DNA of 7,120 nucleotides from Deltaproteobacteria bacterium (GCA_019310865.1 JAFDDL010000180.1:1-7120); one strand, 5' to 3'. Numbered from the stretch's first letter, positions 1 through 6,478 are shown. Made by a program: numbers and translations. The notes: a model not told the origin generated them from the letters alone.

Positions 1-933
1 TACAAAATCGCTGAAAACGTCAACCAGGCCGCCACCCAGCGCGGTTTGAAACTGGGCTCAATCAATCCGAATTATTTTTTAAAAGGATCGTATCGCGGCA
101 GTCTTTCTGCGTTGGAAAAAGAGACAACAACCCAATATATTGAACAAACCGTATTAGCCGGAAAAATTGCCAAAGCGCTCGGCGTCGGGGTTGTCGCGCT
201 TTGGCTGCCGGATGGTTCCAACTATCCGGGTCAGGTTGAACTGCGCAAAGCGATAGACACAACCAAACGAAGTCTTGCAGATATTTCCAATCAAATAGAC
301 AGACAGGTTAAAGTCCTGATCGAGTATAAAGTATTTGAGCCCGGCACATACAGCACCGTTCTGGCCGACTGGGGCTCCGCGTATCTGATGGCAAAGGCAT
401 TCGGCCCCAACGCCGGTGTGTTGGTCGATATGGGTCATCACCATCATACTGCTAATATCGAACAAATCGTTGCCCGGTTGGCCGAAGACGGGATGCATGG
501 TGGATTTCATTTTAATACCCGCTATGCCGCCGATGACGATCACGCGGTGGAGCCGAATCCGGAAATGGCCAGAATCTTTTATGAACTGTTAAGATGTGGT
601 GTCATCGCCAACAGCCAACCGGAAAAGAACTGGGAATACATGATTGATCAGTGCAGCGGCCGTGAAAACCGTATGCATGCCGTTATCCATTCCATAGACG
701 CCTTGCATCTTTCACTGGCCAAAGCCTGCTTAGTGGATTCCGATGCTTTGGAAAAGCATCAGCAAGCCGATGACATTTTGAGCGCCAATCGATTGTTTAA
801 CGATGCCTTGATCAATGCAGATGCCAGGCCCATTGTGGCCGCGGCAAGGTTGGATAACAATTTACCCGTCGATCCGTTGGTCGCTTATGAGGAAAGTGGC
901 TATCAGCAAAAAATCGTAACTGACCGGGTCTGA
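1..933 (+). CDS. rhaI: L-rhamnose isomerase family (RhaI-type) sugar isomerase, 3' part
   Basis: This is the C-terminal 310 residues of a TIM-barrel metal-dependent aldose-ketose isomerase. The 5' end lies outside the window: the frame is open from base 1, and full-length relatives are about 420-430 residues. The family converts L-rhamnose to L-rhamnulose in the cytoplasm, and some members act on D-allose or other sugars. Counting from the first visible residue, the metal-site pattern is clear: E113 in FEPGTY, D143 and H146 in LVDMGHH, H170 in GGFHFN, and the acidic D177-D179. The spacings D-x2-H, 24 residues to the next His and 8 more to Asp match what I recall of Pseudomonas stutzeri L-rhamnose isomerase (D254, H257, H281, D289/D291). 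A TTG at 46 is only an internal codon, because protein-like sequence continues upstream of it. There are four consecutive His (146-149) at the metal site. No other sugar gene is visible, so the exact sugar is not certain. Confidence 0.87.
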   Translation, partial: YKIAENVNQAATQRGLKLGSINPNYFLKGSYRGSLSALEKETTTQYIEQTVLAGKIAKALGVGVVALWLPDGSNYPGQVELRKAIDTTKRSLADISNQIDRQVKVLIEYKVFEPGTYSTVLADWGSAYLMAKAFGPNAGVLVDMGHHHHTANIEQIVARLAEDGMHGGFHFNTRYAADDDHAVEPNPEMARIFYELLRCGVIANSQPEKNWEYMIDQCSGRENRMHAVIHSIDALHLSLAKACLVDSDALEKHQQADDILSANRLFNDALINADARPIVAAARLDNNLPVDPLVAYEESGYQQKIVTDRV

Positions 934-1017
934 ACTCACCCGTTAACCAAATGGTGGATATAGATTTCGTCTGATTCTGCAAAATACCTATTCTCGAAAT
1001 CGTAGGGTTGATTTTTC

Positions 1018-1067
1018 GTGTATTCATGTGTATTCCTTTAGAGTACATTATCAGAGAGGTACATTAT
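1018..1067 (+). promoter_or_regulatory. Possible autoregulatory operator of the toxin-antitoxin pair
   Basis: Two pairs of short direct repeats precede the antitoxin. GTGTATTC occurs at 1018-1025 and 1028-1035, exactly one helical turn apart. GTACATTAT occurs at 1043-1051 and 1059-1067, the second copy running into the start codon. Ribbon-helix-helix antitoxins commonly bind tandem short boxes in their own promoter, alone or with the toxin, so this is a natural operator candidate. A possible -35 TTGATT (1008-1013) followed after 17 bp by TATTCC (1031-1036) is a poor promoter match and is not called separately. Binding is inferred. Confidence 0.35.
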
Positions 1068-1305
1068 GAAAGCAACTACAATTCGAATCGATGCCGATAA
1101 GTTAAACCGAGTTGACGGTATAGCAAAAACATTAAATCGCTCTCGGTCATGGGTGATCAATCAAGCGGTAGACCGTTTCCTCTCGTATGAGGAATGGTTC
1201 GTCAATGAGGTAACAGACGGAATGGCAGAGGTGGCCCGGGGGGAAATAGCTGCCCATGATGAAACCGTTGAAAAGTTCCGCAAGTGGGGTGTAAATGCGC
1301 GTTAG
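1066..1305 (+). CDS. Ribbon-helix-helix (CopG/ParD-type) antitoxin
   Basis: A 79-residue protein with a ribbon-helix-helix N-terminus: a beta strand at residues 3-8 (ATTIRI), helix A at about 9-22, then the turn and helix B in NRSRSWVINQAVDRFL (about 24-39). The strand pairs in a dimer to form the DNA-reading ribbon. The C-terminal half (about 40-79) is charged and is expected to wrap the toxin. The ATG is preceded by GAGAGG at 1054-1059 with a 6-base spacer. The gene overlaps the downstream toxin gene by 11 bases, the usual translationally coupled arrangement. The protein should neutralise the toxin by direct binding and repress its own promoter. The ParD/CopG assignment rests on the fold pattern and on the ParE-like neighbour. 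Confidence 0.87.
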   Translation: MKATTIRIDADKLNRVDGIAKTLNRSRSWVINQAVDRFLSYEEWFVNEVTDGMAEVARGEIAAHDETVEKFRKWGVNAR

Positions 1306-1579
1306 GTGGTCACGAAAGGCGCTTCTTAACTTGGACACCGCTGTGGAATACATTGCCGCGGATAAGCCTGTCGCAGCGGCAGGCGTGGCCCAACGAATTT
1401 GGGATGTCTCGCAACTGTTGGCTGATCAGCCAGGGTTGGGTCGCCCCGGCAGGGTCGCCGGCACGCGAGAGCTGGTGGTGCCGGGATTGCCGTTTGTGTT
1501 GCCCTATGTCGAAGATGGGAACTCGGTAGTTATTTTGAGAGTCATGCATACATCCATGAGATGGCCGGAAAATTTCTAA
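1295..1579 (+). CDS. parE: ParE/RelE-superfamily toxin
   Basis: A 94-residue protein with the typical ParE layout. An N-terminal strand plus helix (VRWSRKALLNLDTAVEYIAA, residues 3-22) is followed by the helix that ends in LADQPGLGRPGR (42-53). Then come the core strands TRELVVPGLPFVLPYV and VVILRVMH, ending in a W-P tail. The GRPGR, RELVV and ILRVxH blocks are characteristic of ParE toxins, which poison DNA gyrase; RelE relatives instead cut mRNA on the ribosome. The ATG at 1295 lies inside the antitoxin gene and follows GGGG at 1286-1289 with a 5-base spacer. Length and ending are normal and no lesion is seen, so the module appears intact. Gyrase as the target is inferred from the subfamily and not shown. 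Confidence 0.88.
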   Translation: MRVRWSRKALLNLDTAVEYIAADKPVAAAGVAQRIWDVSQLLADQPGLGRPGRVAGTRELVVPGLPFVLPYVEDGNSVVILRVMHTSMRWPENF

Positions 1580-1754
1580 AAGCATCAAGTCAGTTACAAT
1601 AGATCAGCTTTTTTATGAGAGGGCTGCTATAAACGGGTGAATATAAGAGTCCATCATCGGCCACGCAGCATCGCATAATGGAGGGAGGTCCTGTCTGCGA
1701 TGTTTAAAAATGTCAATAAATTCAGTTAAGACGAATAAGTGCGAGGGCTATAAT
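1580..1754. other. Intergenic region between convergent genes
   Basis: These 175 bases separate the 3' ends of the toxin gene and the - strand operon. The only structure found is an inverted repeat, CATCGCA at 1669-1675 with TGCGATG at 1696-1702. It can extend to 9 pairs with one G-T, and it encloses a purine-rich GGAGGGAGG. No long T tract follows it on either strand, so it is not a convincing intrinsic terminator. A 7-base direct repeat, GAGGGCT, also occurs near both ends of the gap. No gene is supported. Confidence 0.4.
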
Positions 1755-3803
1755 CTATGCCTTCCGAATGGAACACAACAATGATTTCTGATCCGGATAC
1801 CCCATGATGCATTCCCGGCATTCGACGTCAGTGAGCAGGTTTGCGTTTGCCTCTCCCGGCCAGCCGTGGGGGACAAAAACAACCCCTTCCGCCACCCTCT
1901 CATCGACTTTGGCCTTCATTTTTACCTGCCCACGGTTGGTTTCGATACAGATATCATCACCATTCTTTAAGCCGAATTCTTTGGCCGTTTCCGGGCCAAT
2001 TTCGCTCTCTGGTTCGGGGGATTCGGCCTTAAGGGCCTCAACATCGCGATGTTGGCTGTGGGTATAATAGTAATTTCGGTGGCCGGTGTTGAGTATCAGA
2101 GGGTACATGTCGAGACATTCTTGGGAAGCACACATCGGGCTTTTTTCCGGTTCCTGATAAGTCGGCAAGGGATCAAAACCAACGTGCTCCAGCGCATCAC
2201 TGTAGATTTCTATCTTCTTGGAAGGTGTGCGGAACAGGCCTGGCTGGACCGCGTACTCTTTTTCCTGGTAATAATCCCCTTCCGGTTTATCATTTAAAAG
2301 ATAATCAAAGGATAAACCGGAGGGGGCCAATTCGAAACGCACCAATTCTTCCTCCGATTTCCATGGAAACAAATCTCCCATACCCAATCGTTTGGCCAAT
2401 TCCGTATATAGCCACCATTCGGACCGGCTTTCGTACAAAGGTTCGATACATTTTTTCCGGAGCATCAGGTAAGGTAGGCAGTGGCAAACATTATAGGTAT
2501 ATGCAACCCCCCATTTTTCAAGATGGGAGCAGGCCGGTAAAACATAATGCGCTTCCTTGGCGGTTTCCGTCATGTGCATGTCATGTACCACCAAAAGATC
2601 AAGCCTATTAAACGCCTCCTTGAATGCATTGCTGTCCGGCATGGAGATCAAGGGGTTGCCGCCGACCACCCAAAATGCCTTTAACTTATCCGGGATGCTT
2701 TCCGGCACCACTGTCACCACGCCATAGGGGCTTTTGCGACCCCAGACTTCGAAGAACAAGGGGAACTGGTCTGCTCCAAGCGGTTCGCCCTCGACTTTGA
2801 GTCCTACATTCCCGAAAGCCAAGCGAGGACTGATGACCCATCCACCCGGCACATTAATGTTTCCAGTGATCACCTGCAAAACGGAAAAAGCCCGACTGCT
2901 CTGGGTGCCGTTGGCAGTCTGGTCTTGGGTGCACGTTCCCTGATAAATACCGGCACCTTTCGTTTTTGCAAACAGGCGAGCCAATTTACGGGTTTCCTCT
3001 GCCGGAACCCAGGTAATCTCTTCAGCCCATTCAGCACTGTATTCTTGGATATGATCGGACAGTTTTTCAAAGCCAATGGTGTGGGCTTCAATAAAAGTCT
3101 TATCATAGAGTTTTTCGTTGATAATAACGTTAATCATCGCCAGAGCCAGGGCTCCGTCGGTTCCCGGTCTGATTCGCAGATACATGTCCGCTTCGTCAGC
3201 CAACGGAATGCGTCTTGGATCAATCACCACCAGTTTGGCTCCCTTGGCCAAATTCTTCTCCAAAGCCAGCTTCAACGGAAAATCCGAGGCATCCGGATTA
3301 TGTCCCCAAAGAATGTACAGATTCGAGTCCAATTCTTCAGTCGGGTACTTTCCGAAGGTGATTTGGCGGGTTCGGATGCGCATCCGATAGCACACGCTTT
3401 CCACGGAAAAAAAGTTGGGGGAACCGAAGGCAGCTTTAAACCGCTGGGTCAATCCAGCCATCTCAAGGTTTTCCACCCCGATCGATCCACTGAAAACCCC
3501 CAGGATCTGCGGTCCGTATTCATTCTTTAGACGGGTCAATTTTTCGGCAATCTCGTCCAGGGCCTGGTCCCAACCAATTTTCTCAAACCTGCCGTTCACC
3601 CGCTTCAGGGGGTGTTTTAATCGATTCGGACTGTAGATGTGTTCCAAGGCATGCTCACCCTTTGGGCAAAGTTCCCCTTTGTTCAGGGGATGGGACGCAA
3701 GTCCTTCCAATTTTACCGCCCGGTCGCCCTGGACAGTCACTTTGGTTCCACAGCTGTGATAGCATAATGTGCAGTCTGTATATATTTCCCTTGTTTCGTT
3801 CAT
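1755..3803 (-). CDS. Molybdopterin/tungstopterin oxidoreductase, DMSO-reductase superfamily (soluble catalytic subunit)
   Basis: A 682-residue bis-pterin-dinucleotide enzyme. The N-terminal domain binds one [4Fe-4S] through C11-x2-C14-x3-C18-x27-C46, followed by the conserved P-K48-G. The cofactor-binding body covers about 60-560, and C138 in SVESVCYR is the expected Mo/W ligand. The C-terminal dinucleotide-binding barrel is about 566-675 (NTGHRN, IGPETA, VPHGWPG). No Tat signal or membrane segment is visible, so it is cytoplasmic. It resembles formate dehydrogenase, polysulfide reductase and acetylene hydratase relatives. The Asp that follows the second cluster Cys in acetylene hydratase is Tyr15 here, which argues against simple acetylene hydration. 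The ATG follows GGAGGA at 3811-3816 with a 7-base spacer. It is the last gene of the operon, 120 bases after the ferredoxin gene, which could supply or remove its electrons. Family is sure; substrate and metal are unknown. Confidence 0.9.
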   Translation of the reverse strand: MNETREIYTDCTLCYHSCGTKVTVQGDRAVKLEGLASHPLNKGELCPKGEHALEHIYSPNRLKHPLKRVNGRFEKIGWDQALDEIAEKLTRLKNEYGPQILGVFSGSIGVENLEMAGLTQRFKAAFGSPNFFSVESVCYRMRIRTRQITFGKYPTEELDSNLYILWGHNPDASDFPLKLALEKNLAKGAKLVVIDPRRIPLADEADMYLRIRPGTDGALALAMINVIINEKLYDKTFIEAHTIGFEKLSDHIQEYSAEWAEEITWVPAEETRKLARLFAKTKGAGIYQGTCTQDQTANGTQSSRAFSVLQVITGNINVPGGWVISPRLAFGNVGLKVEGEPLGADQFPLFFEVWGRKSPYGVVTVVPESIPDKLKAFWVVGGNPLISMPDSNAFKEAFNRLDLLVVHDMHMTETAKEAHYVLPACSHLEKWGVAYTYNVCHCLPYLMLRKKCIEPLYESRSEWWLYTELAKRLGMGDLFPWKSEEELVRFELAPSGLSFDYLLNDKPEGDYYQEKEYAVQPGLFRTPSKKIEIYSDALEHVGFDPLPTYQEPEKSPMCASQECLDMYPLILNTGHRNYYYTHSQHRDVEALKAESPEPESEIGPETAKEFGLKNGDDICIETNRGQVKMKAKVDERVAEGVVFVPHGWPGEANANLLTDVECRECIMGYPDQKSLLCSIRKA

Positions 3804-3807
3804 GCGT

Positions 3808-3984
3808 TTATCCTCCGTTCACTATTTGATAAAACCGTTCAATATCAAGATCGGTTCCCTCTTTTATCTCTTCTATTACCTCTTTGAAGGGGGCGAGGGT
3901 TTCCACTGTCTTTATTAATCCTCTTATTTGGCCTTTCGCCTTGACAGCCGGGAAAAGGTATTCATTACCTTCTTTAATCCATGT
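3808..3984 (-). other. Protein-like open frame in the ferredoxin-oxidoreductase gap
   Basis: The 120 bases between the ferredoxin stop and the oxidoreductase start are not random-looking. A second frame, open for 58 codons from 3984, overlaps the ferredoxin 3' end and runs through the whole gap. Its TAA (3808-3810) lies 4 bases before the next ATG. The predicted peptide is helix-friendly, with stretches such as GLIKTVETLAPFKEVIEEI and LDIERFYQIVNGG. The only canonical start is GTG at 3904-3906, giving 32 residues, with AAGAGG about 13 bases upstream, which is a poor spacing. It may be a small coupled gene, the remnant of an altered C-terminus (a -1 shift from the ferredoxin frame enters it), or chance. 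The final Gly-Gly is dictated by the GGAGGA ribosome binding site of the next gene. Confidence 0.3.
3811..3816 (-). promoter_or_regulatory. Ribosome binding site of the molybdopterin oxidoreductase gene
   Basis: On the - strand the sequence reads GGAGGA, a near-perfect Shine-Dalgarno, 7 bases before the ATG at 3803. It fixes the start of the 682-residue protein and lets it be translated independently of the ferredoxin gene 120 bases upstream. Confidence 0.8.
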
Positions 3985-4472
3985 TTATTTATTAATAATT
4001 CAAAAGCAATCTTCAACTCCCCCTGATTCTCTATTTCTTGGATTTGATCCTCCGCCACGTCCTCTTCCCTCTCTTCGTAAGTCAGGGCATCAAATTTGCA
4101 CGCCTGAACACACATTGGCTCCGGCAGTGGGGGCACATCTTCACACATGTCACATTTTAGAGGAAAACCGGAGCCGGGTTCTTTGAAATAATTCCTGGAT
4201 GGGCAGGTAGCCGGGCAAAAAGCACACTCGGGGTATTCCTTTCCATCTATAATATAAAGGTTTCTCCCATTGCATTCGGCTTGCGTGTAGTCGCCGGCAC
4301 GGATCGGTACATACAAGTCTCTTACTTCATCCATAAACACCCGAATCCGGGCCTTGACCGGATTAAGGCTGCTATATTTCGGAATCGCGTGAAATGCAGA
4401 GCAGGCCATCTCACAGGACCGGCAACCCGTACATTTATCAATATCAACTTTTATATCTTTAATTATTTTCAT
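3924..4472 (-). CDS. Polyferredoxin electron-transfer subunit (BamC-like, 4Fe-4S)
   Basis: A 182-residue iron-sulfur protein with 12 cysteines, enough for three [4Fe-4S] clusters. The Cys are C14-x2-C17-x2-C20-x3-C24 (KCTGCRSCEMAC), C67, then C83-x2-C86-x3-C90 (ECAFCPATC), C107-x2-C110 (KCDMC) and C121-x3-C125 (CVQAC). This is the HycB/CooF/BamC type, a reduced version of the four-cluster DmsB/NrfC fold. It has no signal peptide, so it is cytoplasmic. After residue 130 there is an acidic helix and a basic tail (SRLSRRKAK). The ATG lies inside the AOR gene (14-base overlap), so translation is probably coupled; AGGGG at 4487-4491 is rather far upstream. By analogy with BamBC it should pass electrons between the AOR's own cluster and an external carrier. 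Here it may also serve the downstream pterin enzyme, which carries only one cluster itself. Confidence 0.9.
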   Translation of the reverse strand: MKIIKDIKVDIDKCTGCRSCEMACSAFHAIPKYSSLNPVKARIRVFMDEVRDLYVPIRAGDYTQAECNGRNLYIIDGKEYPECAFCPATCPSRNYFKEPGSGFPLKCDMCEDVPPLPEPMCVQACKFDALTYEEREEDVAEDQIQEIENQGELKIAFELLINKHGLKKVMNTFSRLSRRKAK

Positions 4473-6381
4473 TATCCGGTAGGATTCCCCTCTGCAGGAA
4501 GTCCTCGCTCACATAGTCCAAGCCCAGTTTATCCAACGTCTCTTTGGTAGGAATACCGTCTTTGTTCCAACCCTTGAATTCGTAATAGTCGTCAAGCAGC
4601 TCTTGTTCAAACGCTTCGTCTCGTACCGCCCAGTGGTCCTCAGGCGGCCGATCATCCTTTCTCCTAAGACCCCTTCTTACATTTACGGCTCTGACCAAAG
4701 TCCGAATCCTTTGAAAATTTTCCCATAGTTTATCTTTATCCATCTCTATGCCGGTCGAAAGCGAGATGAAATCGGGTATATTATTTATGTGATAGGCAAT
4801 ATCTCCACCAAACTGGCCTCTGAATGATGACACAAATCCGCAAAGACCAATGGCGTCATCAATGTAATGCATCGCCTCATTCCAATCCGTGATGGCACAC
4901 GATGCTTCATTGGATATATCATTGCGTTTTTCCCATTCTAGAAAAATTTTTTTAAACTTTTCATCAGGAACTGCTTCCCATTTATCGACAAACGCTTCTC
5001 TTTCTTCCATGGTGGGAAGGGGGTCCTGGGGGAAGGAGCCTTCAATCTGGGTGATACTCATCTTCTCACCCGTGGCGATCATGAGGAAATAGGCAGGGTT
5101 TAACTTTCCCAACTTGATGGGAAGCTGCTCAAATTTCTTGGTGGTATTATGTTCATATTTTTCAGCACCATTCCCAATCTGCCGGGCTGCCCAATAGGTA
5201 CCATTGGCCAAAATATCTCCAATTCCTTCCCGGTGCACAATTTTTTCCATCAGGTAGAAAAACCGATCTCCGCTGTCCGACGGCAATCCCGGCATGTCTT
5301 TATCGGTCAATATTCCGGCTTCGTAAAGCTCGATGGCTAAGGCGATAACTTGCGGCGTTGAGTACGAGTCCAGTCCATACTCCTGGGCAACACCCAGTAT
5401 TTCATAACTAAAGTCCAGTTCTTTAAAAGCCGCCATATGATAGGTATCTTTTCCGTAGCATTTATAGGCATATCTTTTCCGACCCGGCCAGTTGATCACA
5501 TTACGACATTGTTTAGGACAATTATAGCAGCTTGTCTGTCGGTCCATATGATCATATTTCCAATTTCGCCACCTGTCTTCGAGTTCTTGGCTCCAATAAT
5601 TTTTTATCCGTTTACGCGAATTGCCCCATGCAAAATTGTTGTGGTGGAAACTGTCATCTTCATCAACCGCCATCCAATCACCGCATCCGTCGCTCTCGGC
5701 AATTTTCTTATGCATGCGGCGGCATCGCTCAAAGAGTTCAGCCGGCCGGGCGATATGGATGTCCTTTGTTCCGCGAACCGCAATTGCCTTCAACCGTTTA
5801 TCTCCCATAATCACGCCGACCCCTCGTGCTGCGCTGGAGTGACCATGATCAATGGAAGCCGTATAGACCCTGTTTTCACCGGCCAAGCCGATGGCCGCCA
5901 CCTGGACCCTGTCGTCCTTTAACTCTTTTTTAAGTAGGTCACCGGTTTCCGTGCAGCCTTTTCCCCTTAGATGTGTGGCATCCCGTATTTCCACTTTGTC
6001 ATTGTTTATCCATAAATACACCAGGTCAGGAGCCTTGCCGCGAATGACGATTTGGTCATAGCCGGCATGTTTCATTTCCGGCCCGAAAAATCCTCCCATT
6101 AATGAATGGGACATTAAGTTTGTCTGGGGGGAAAAGGTGTTAACCGCGACACGATTGGCACCGGGGACGGGGGTGGCATGTAAAAGACCAGCGCTGAATA
6201 TCAGCAGATTATCAGGTGAAAATGGATCAACTTCAGGAGGAACCCTATCCCATAGTATCTTGGCGGCAGTCCCCTGACCCCCAAGAAAAAGTTCGGTTAA
6301 GTTCGGGTCGGTTTCGACTCTTTCAATATTGCCTCGGGACAGGTCAATTTCTAAATTTACCCCTGTTTCTCCGCACCTCAT
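4459..6381 (-). CDS. Tungsten-containing aldehyde:ferredoxin oxidoreductase family, BamB-like
   Basis: A 640-residue AOR-family enzyme with W-bis-pterin and one [4Fe-4S]. The N-terminal AOR domain covers about 1-210 (FLGGQGTAAKILWDR, GANRVAVNTFSPQT, GGFFGPEMKHAGYD). Cluster ligands are C285-x2-C288-x3-C292 (SCYNCPKQC) and C514 in the pterin-binding D509-A-I-G-L-C motif. Length and many blocks, including the C-terminal KGWNKDGIPTKETLDKLGL, resemble BamB of Geobacter class II benzoyl-CoA reductase as I remember it, more than archaeal aldehyde oxidoreductases. BamB reduces the aromatic ring of benzoyl-CoA to a dienoyl-CoA; paralogs may act on other acyl-CoAs or aldehydes. The region 244-250 (SFHHNNF) lies where BamB places active-site residues and looks partly changed. 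The ATG follows AAGGA at 6390-6394 with an 8-base spacer. It is the first gene of the operon, behind a strong palindrome-covered promoter. Family is sure; the substrate is not. Confidence 0.92.
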   Translation of the reverse strand: MRCGETGVNLEIDLSRGNIERVETDPNLTELFLGGQGTAAKILWDRVPPEVDPFSPDNLLIFSAGLLHATPVPGANRVAVNTFSPQTNLMSHSLMGGFFGPEMKHAGYDQIVIRGKAPDLVYLWINNDKVEIRDATHLRGKGCTETGDLLKKELKDDRVQVAAIGLAGENRVYTASIDHGHSSAARGVGVIMGDKRLKAIAVRGTKDIHIARPAELFERCRRMHKKIAESDGCGDWMAVDEDDSFHHNNFAWGNSRKRIKNYWSQELEDRWRNWKYDHMDRQTSCYNCPKQCRNVINWPGRKRYAYKCYGKDTYHMAAFKELDFSYEILGVAQEYGLDSYSTPQVIALAIELYEAGILTDKDMPGLPSDSGDRFFYLMEKIVHREGIGDILANGTYWAARQIGNGAEKYEHNTTKKFEQLPIKLGKLNPAYFLMIATGEKMSITQIEGSFPQDPLPTMEEREAFVDKWEAVPDEKFKKIFLEWEKRNDISNEASCAITDWNEAMHYIDDAIGLCGFVSSFRGQFGGDIAYHINNIPDFISLSTGIEMDKDKLWENFQRIRTLVRAVNVRRGLRRKDDRPPEDHWAVRDEAFEQELLDDYYEFKGWNKDGIPTKETLDKLGLDYVSEDFLQRGILPDNENN

Positions 6382-6389
6382 TTATGAGT

Positions 6390-6394
6390 TCCTT
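6390..6394 (-). promoter_or_regulatory. Ribosome binding site of the AOR gene
   Basis: On the - strand the sequence reads AGAAGGAA, with the AAGGA core 8 bases before the ATG at 6381. It supports the chosen start and leaves a 5' leader of roughly 38 bases from the predicted promoter. Confidence 0.65.
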
Positions 6395-6410
6395 CTGCAG
6401 GTTAATAAAC

Positions 6411-6422
6411 TTAACATGTTAA
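6411..6422. promoter_or_regulatory. Palindrome over the operon transcription start, probable MarR operator O1
   Basis: TTAACATGTTAA is a perfect 12-base palindrome. Its centre falls within a few bases of the transcription start predicted for the AOR operon (about 6418-6420 on the - strand). It shares AAYATGTTA with the neighbouring palindrome, the centres being 15 bases apart. AT-rich palindromes of this size beside a divergent marR gene are typical MarR binding sites. Binding by the adjacent regulator is inferred. Confidence 0.55.
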
Positions 6423-6440
6423 TAGATAATATGTTATCTA
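6423..6440. promoter_or_regulatory. Palindrome over the operon -10 box, probable MarR operator O2
   Basis: TAGATAATATGTTATCTA is an 18-base inverted repeat with perfect 7-base arms (TAGATAA/TTATCTA) around TATG. It completely covers the -10 box of the AOR operon promoter (6426-6431), so a bound dimer would exclude RNA polymerase. Together with the adjacent 12-base palindrome it forms a 30-base double operator. Confidence 0.6.
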
Positions 6441-6454
6441 AGTTGGTCTGTCAA
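6426..6454 (-). promoter_or_regulatory. Sigma-70-type promoter of the AOR-ferredoxin-oxidoreductase operon
   Basis: Read on the - strand: a perfect -35 TTGACA (6449-6454), a 17-base spacer, and a -10 TATTAT (6426-6431, 5 of 6 consensus). Transcription should start near 6418-6420, leaving a leader of about 38 bases before the ATG at 6381. A promoter this strong with a palindrome on its -10 implies that the operon is held off by repression rather than needing an activator. Confidence 0.75.
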
Positions 6455-6478
6455 GACTTTTTTAATCGAAAAATCATC

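Noticed and set aside
925..942. CGGGT/ACCCG hairpin at the end of the isomerase gene as a terminator
   Set aside because: There are only 5 pairs, it overlaps the stop codon, and no run of T follows.
1669..1702. Inverted repeat CATCGCA/TGCGATG as a transcription terminator
   Set aside because: The stem is short, the loop is 20 bases, and there is no T tract on either strand.
1699..1728. Tiny open frame (9 codons) after a GGAGG-like sequence in the intergenic region
   Set aside because: It is too short to judge, with no conserved context and unremarkable composition.
2925..3530. Long + strand open frame of 201 codons inside the Mop gene
   Set aside because: It lies wholly antisense to a well-supported catalytic gene, has no recognisable domain, and is explained by the base composition of the coding strand opposite.
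3808..3816. Gly-Gly C-terminus of the gap peptide as a MoaD/ThiS-type sulfur carrier
   Set aside because: The two Gly codons are the GGAGGA ribosome binding site of the next gene, the peptide is much shorter than MoaD (about 80 residues), and no ubiquitin-like pattern is visible.
3965..3980. Programmed -1 frameshift site in the ferredoxin 3' end (around TTA-AAG-AAG)
   Set aside because: It is not a proper X-XXY-YYZ heptamer: the second codon would re-pair badly, and no downstream stimulatory hairpin is evident.
5437..5922. + strand open frame of 161 codons antisense to the AOR gene
   Set aside because: It overlaps conserved AOR sequence, including the region before the Cys motif, and its peptide has no family features.
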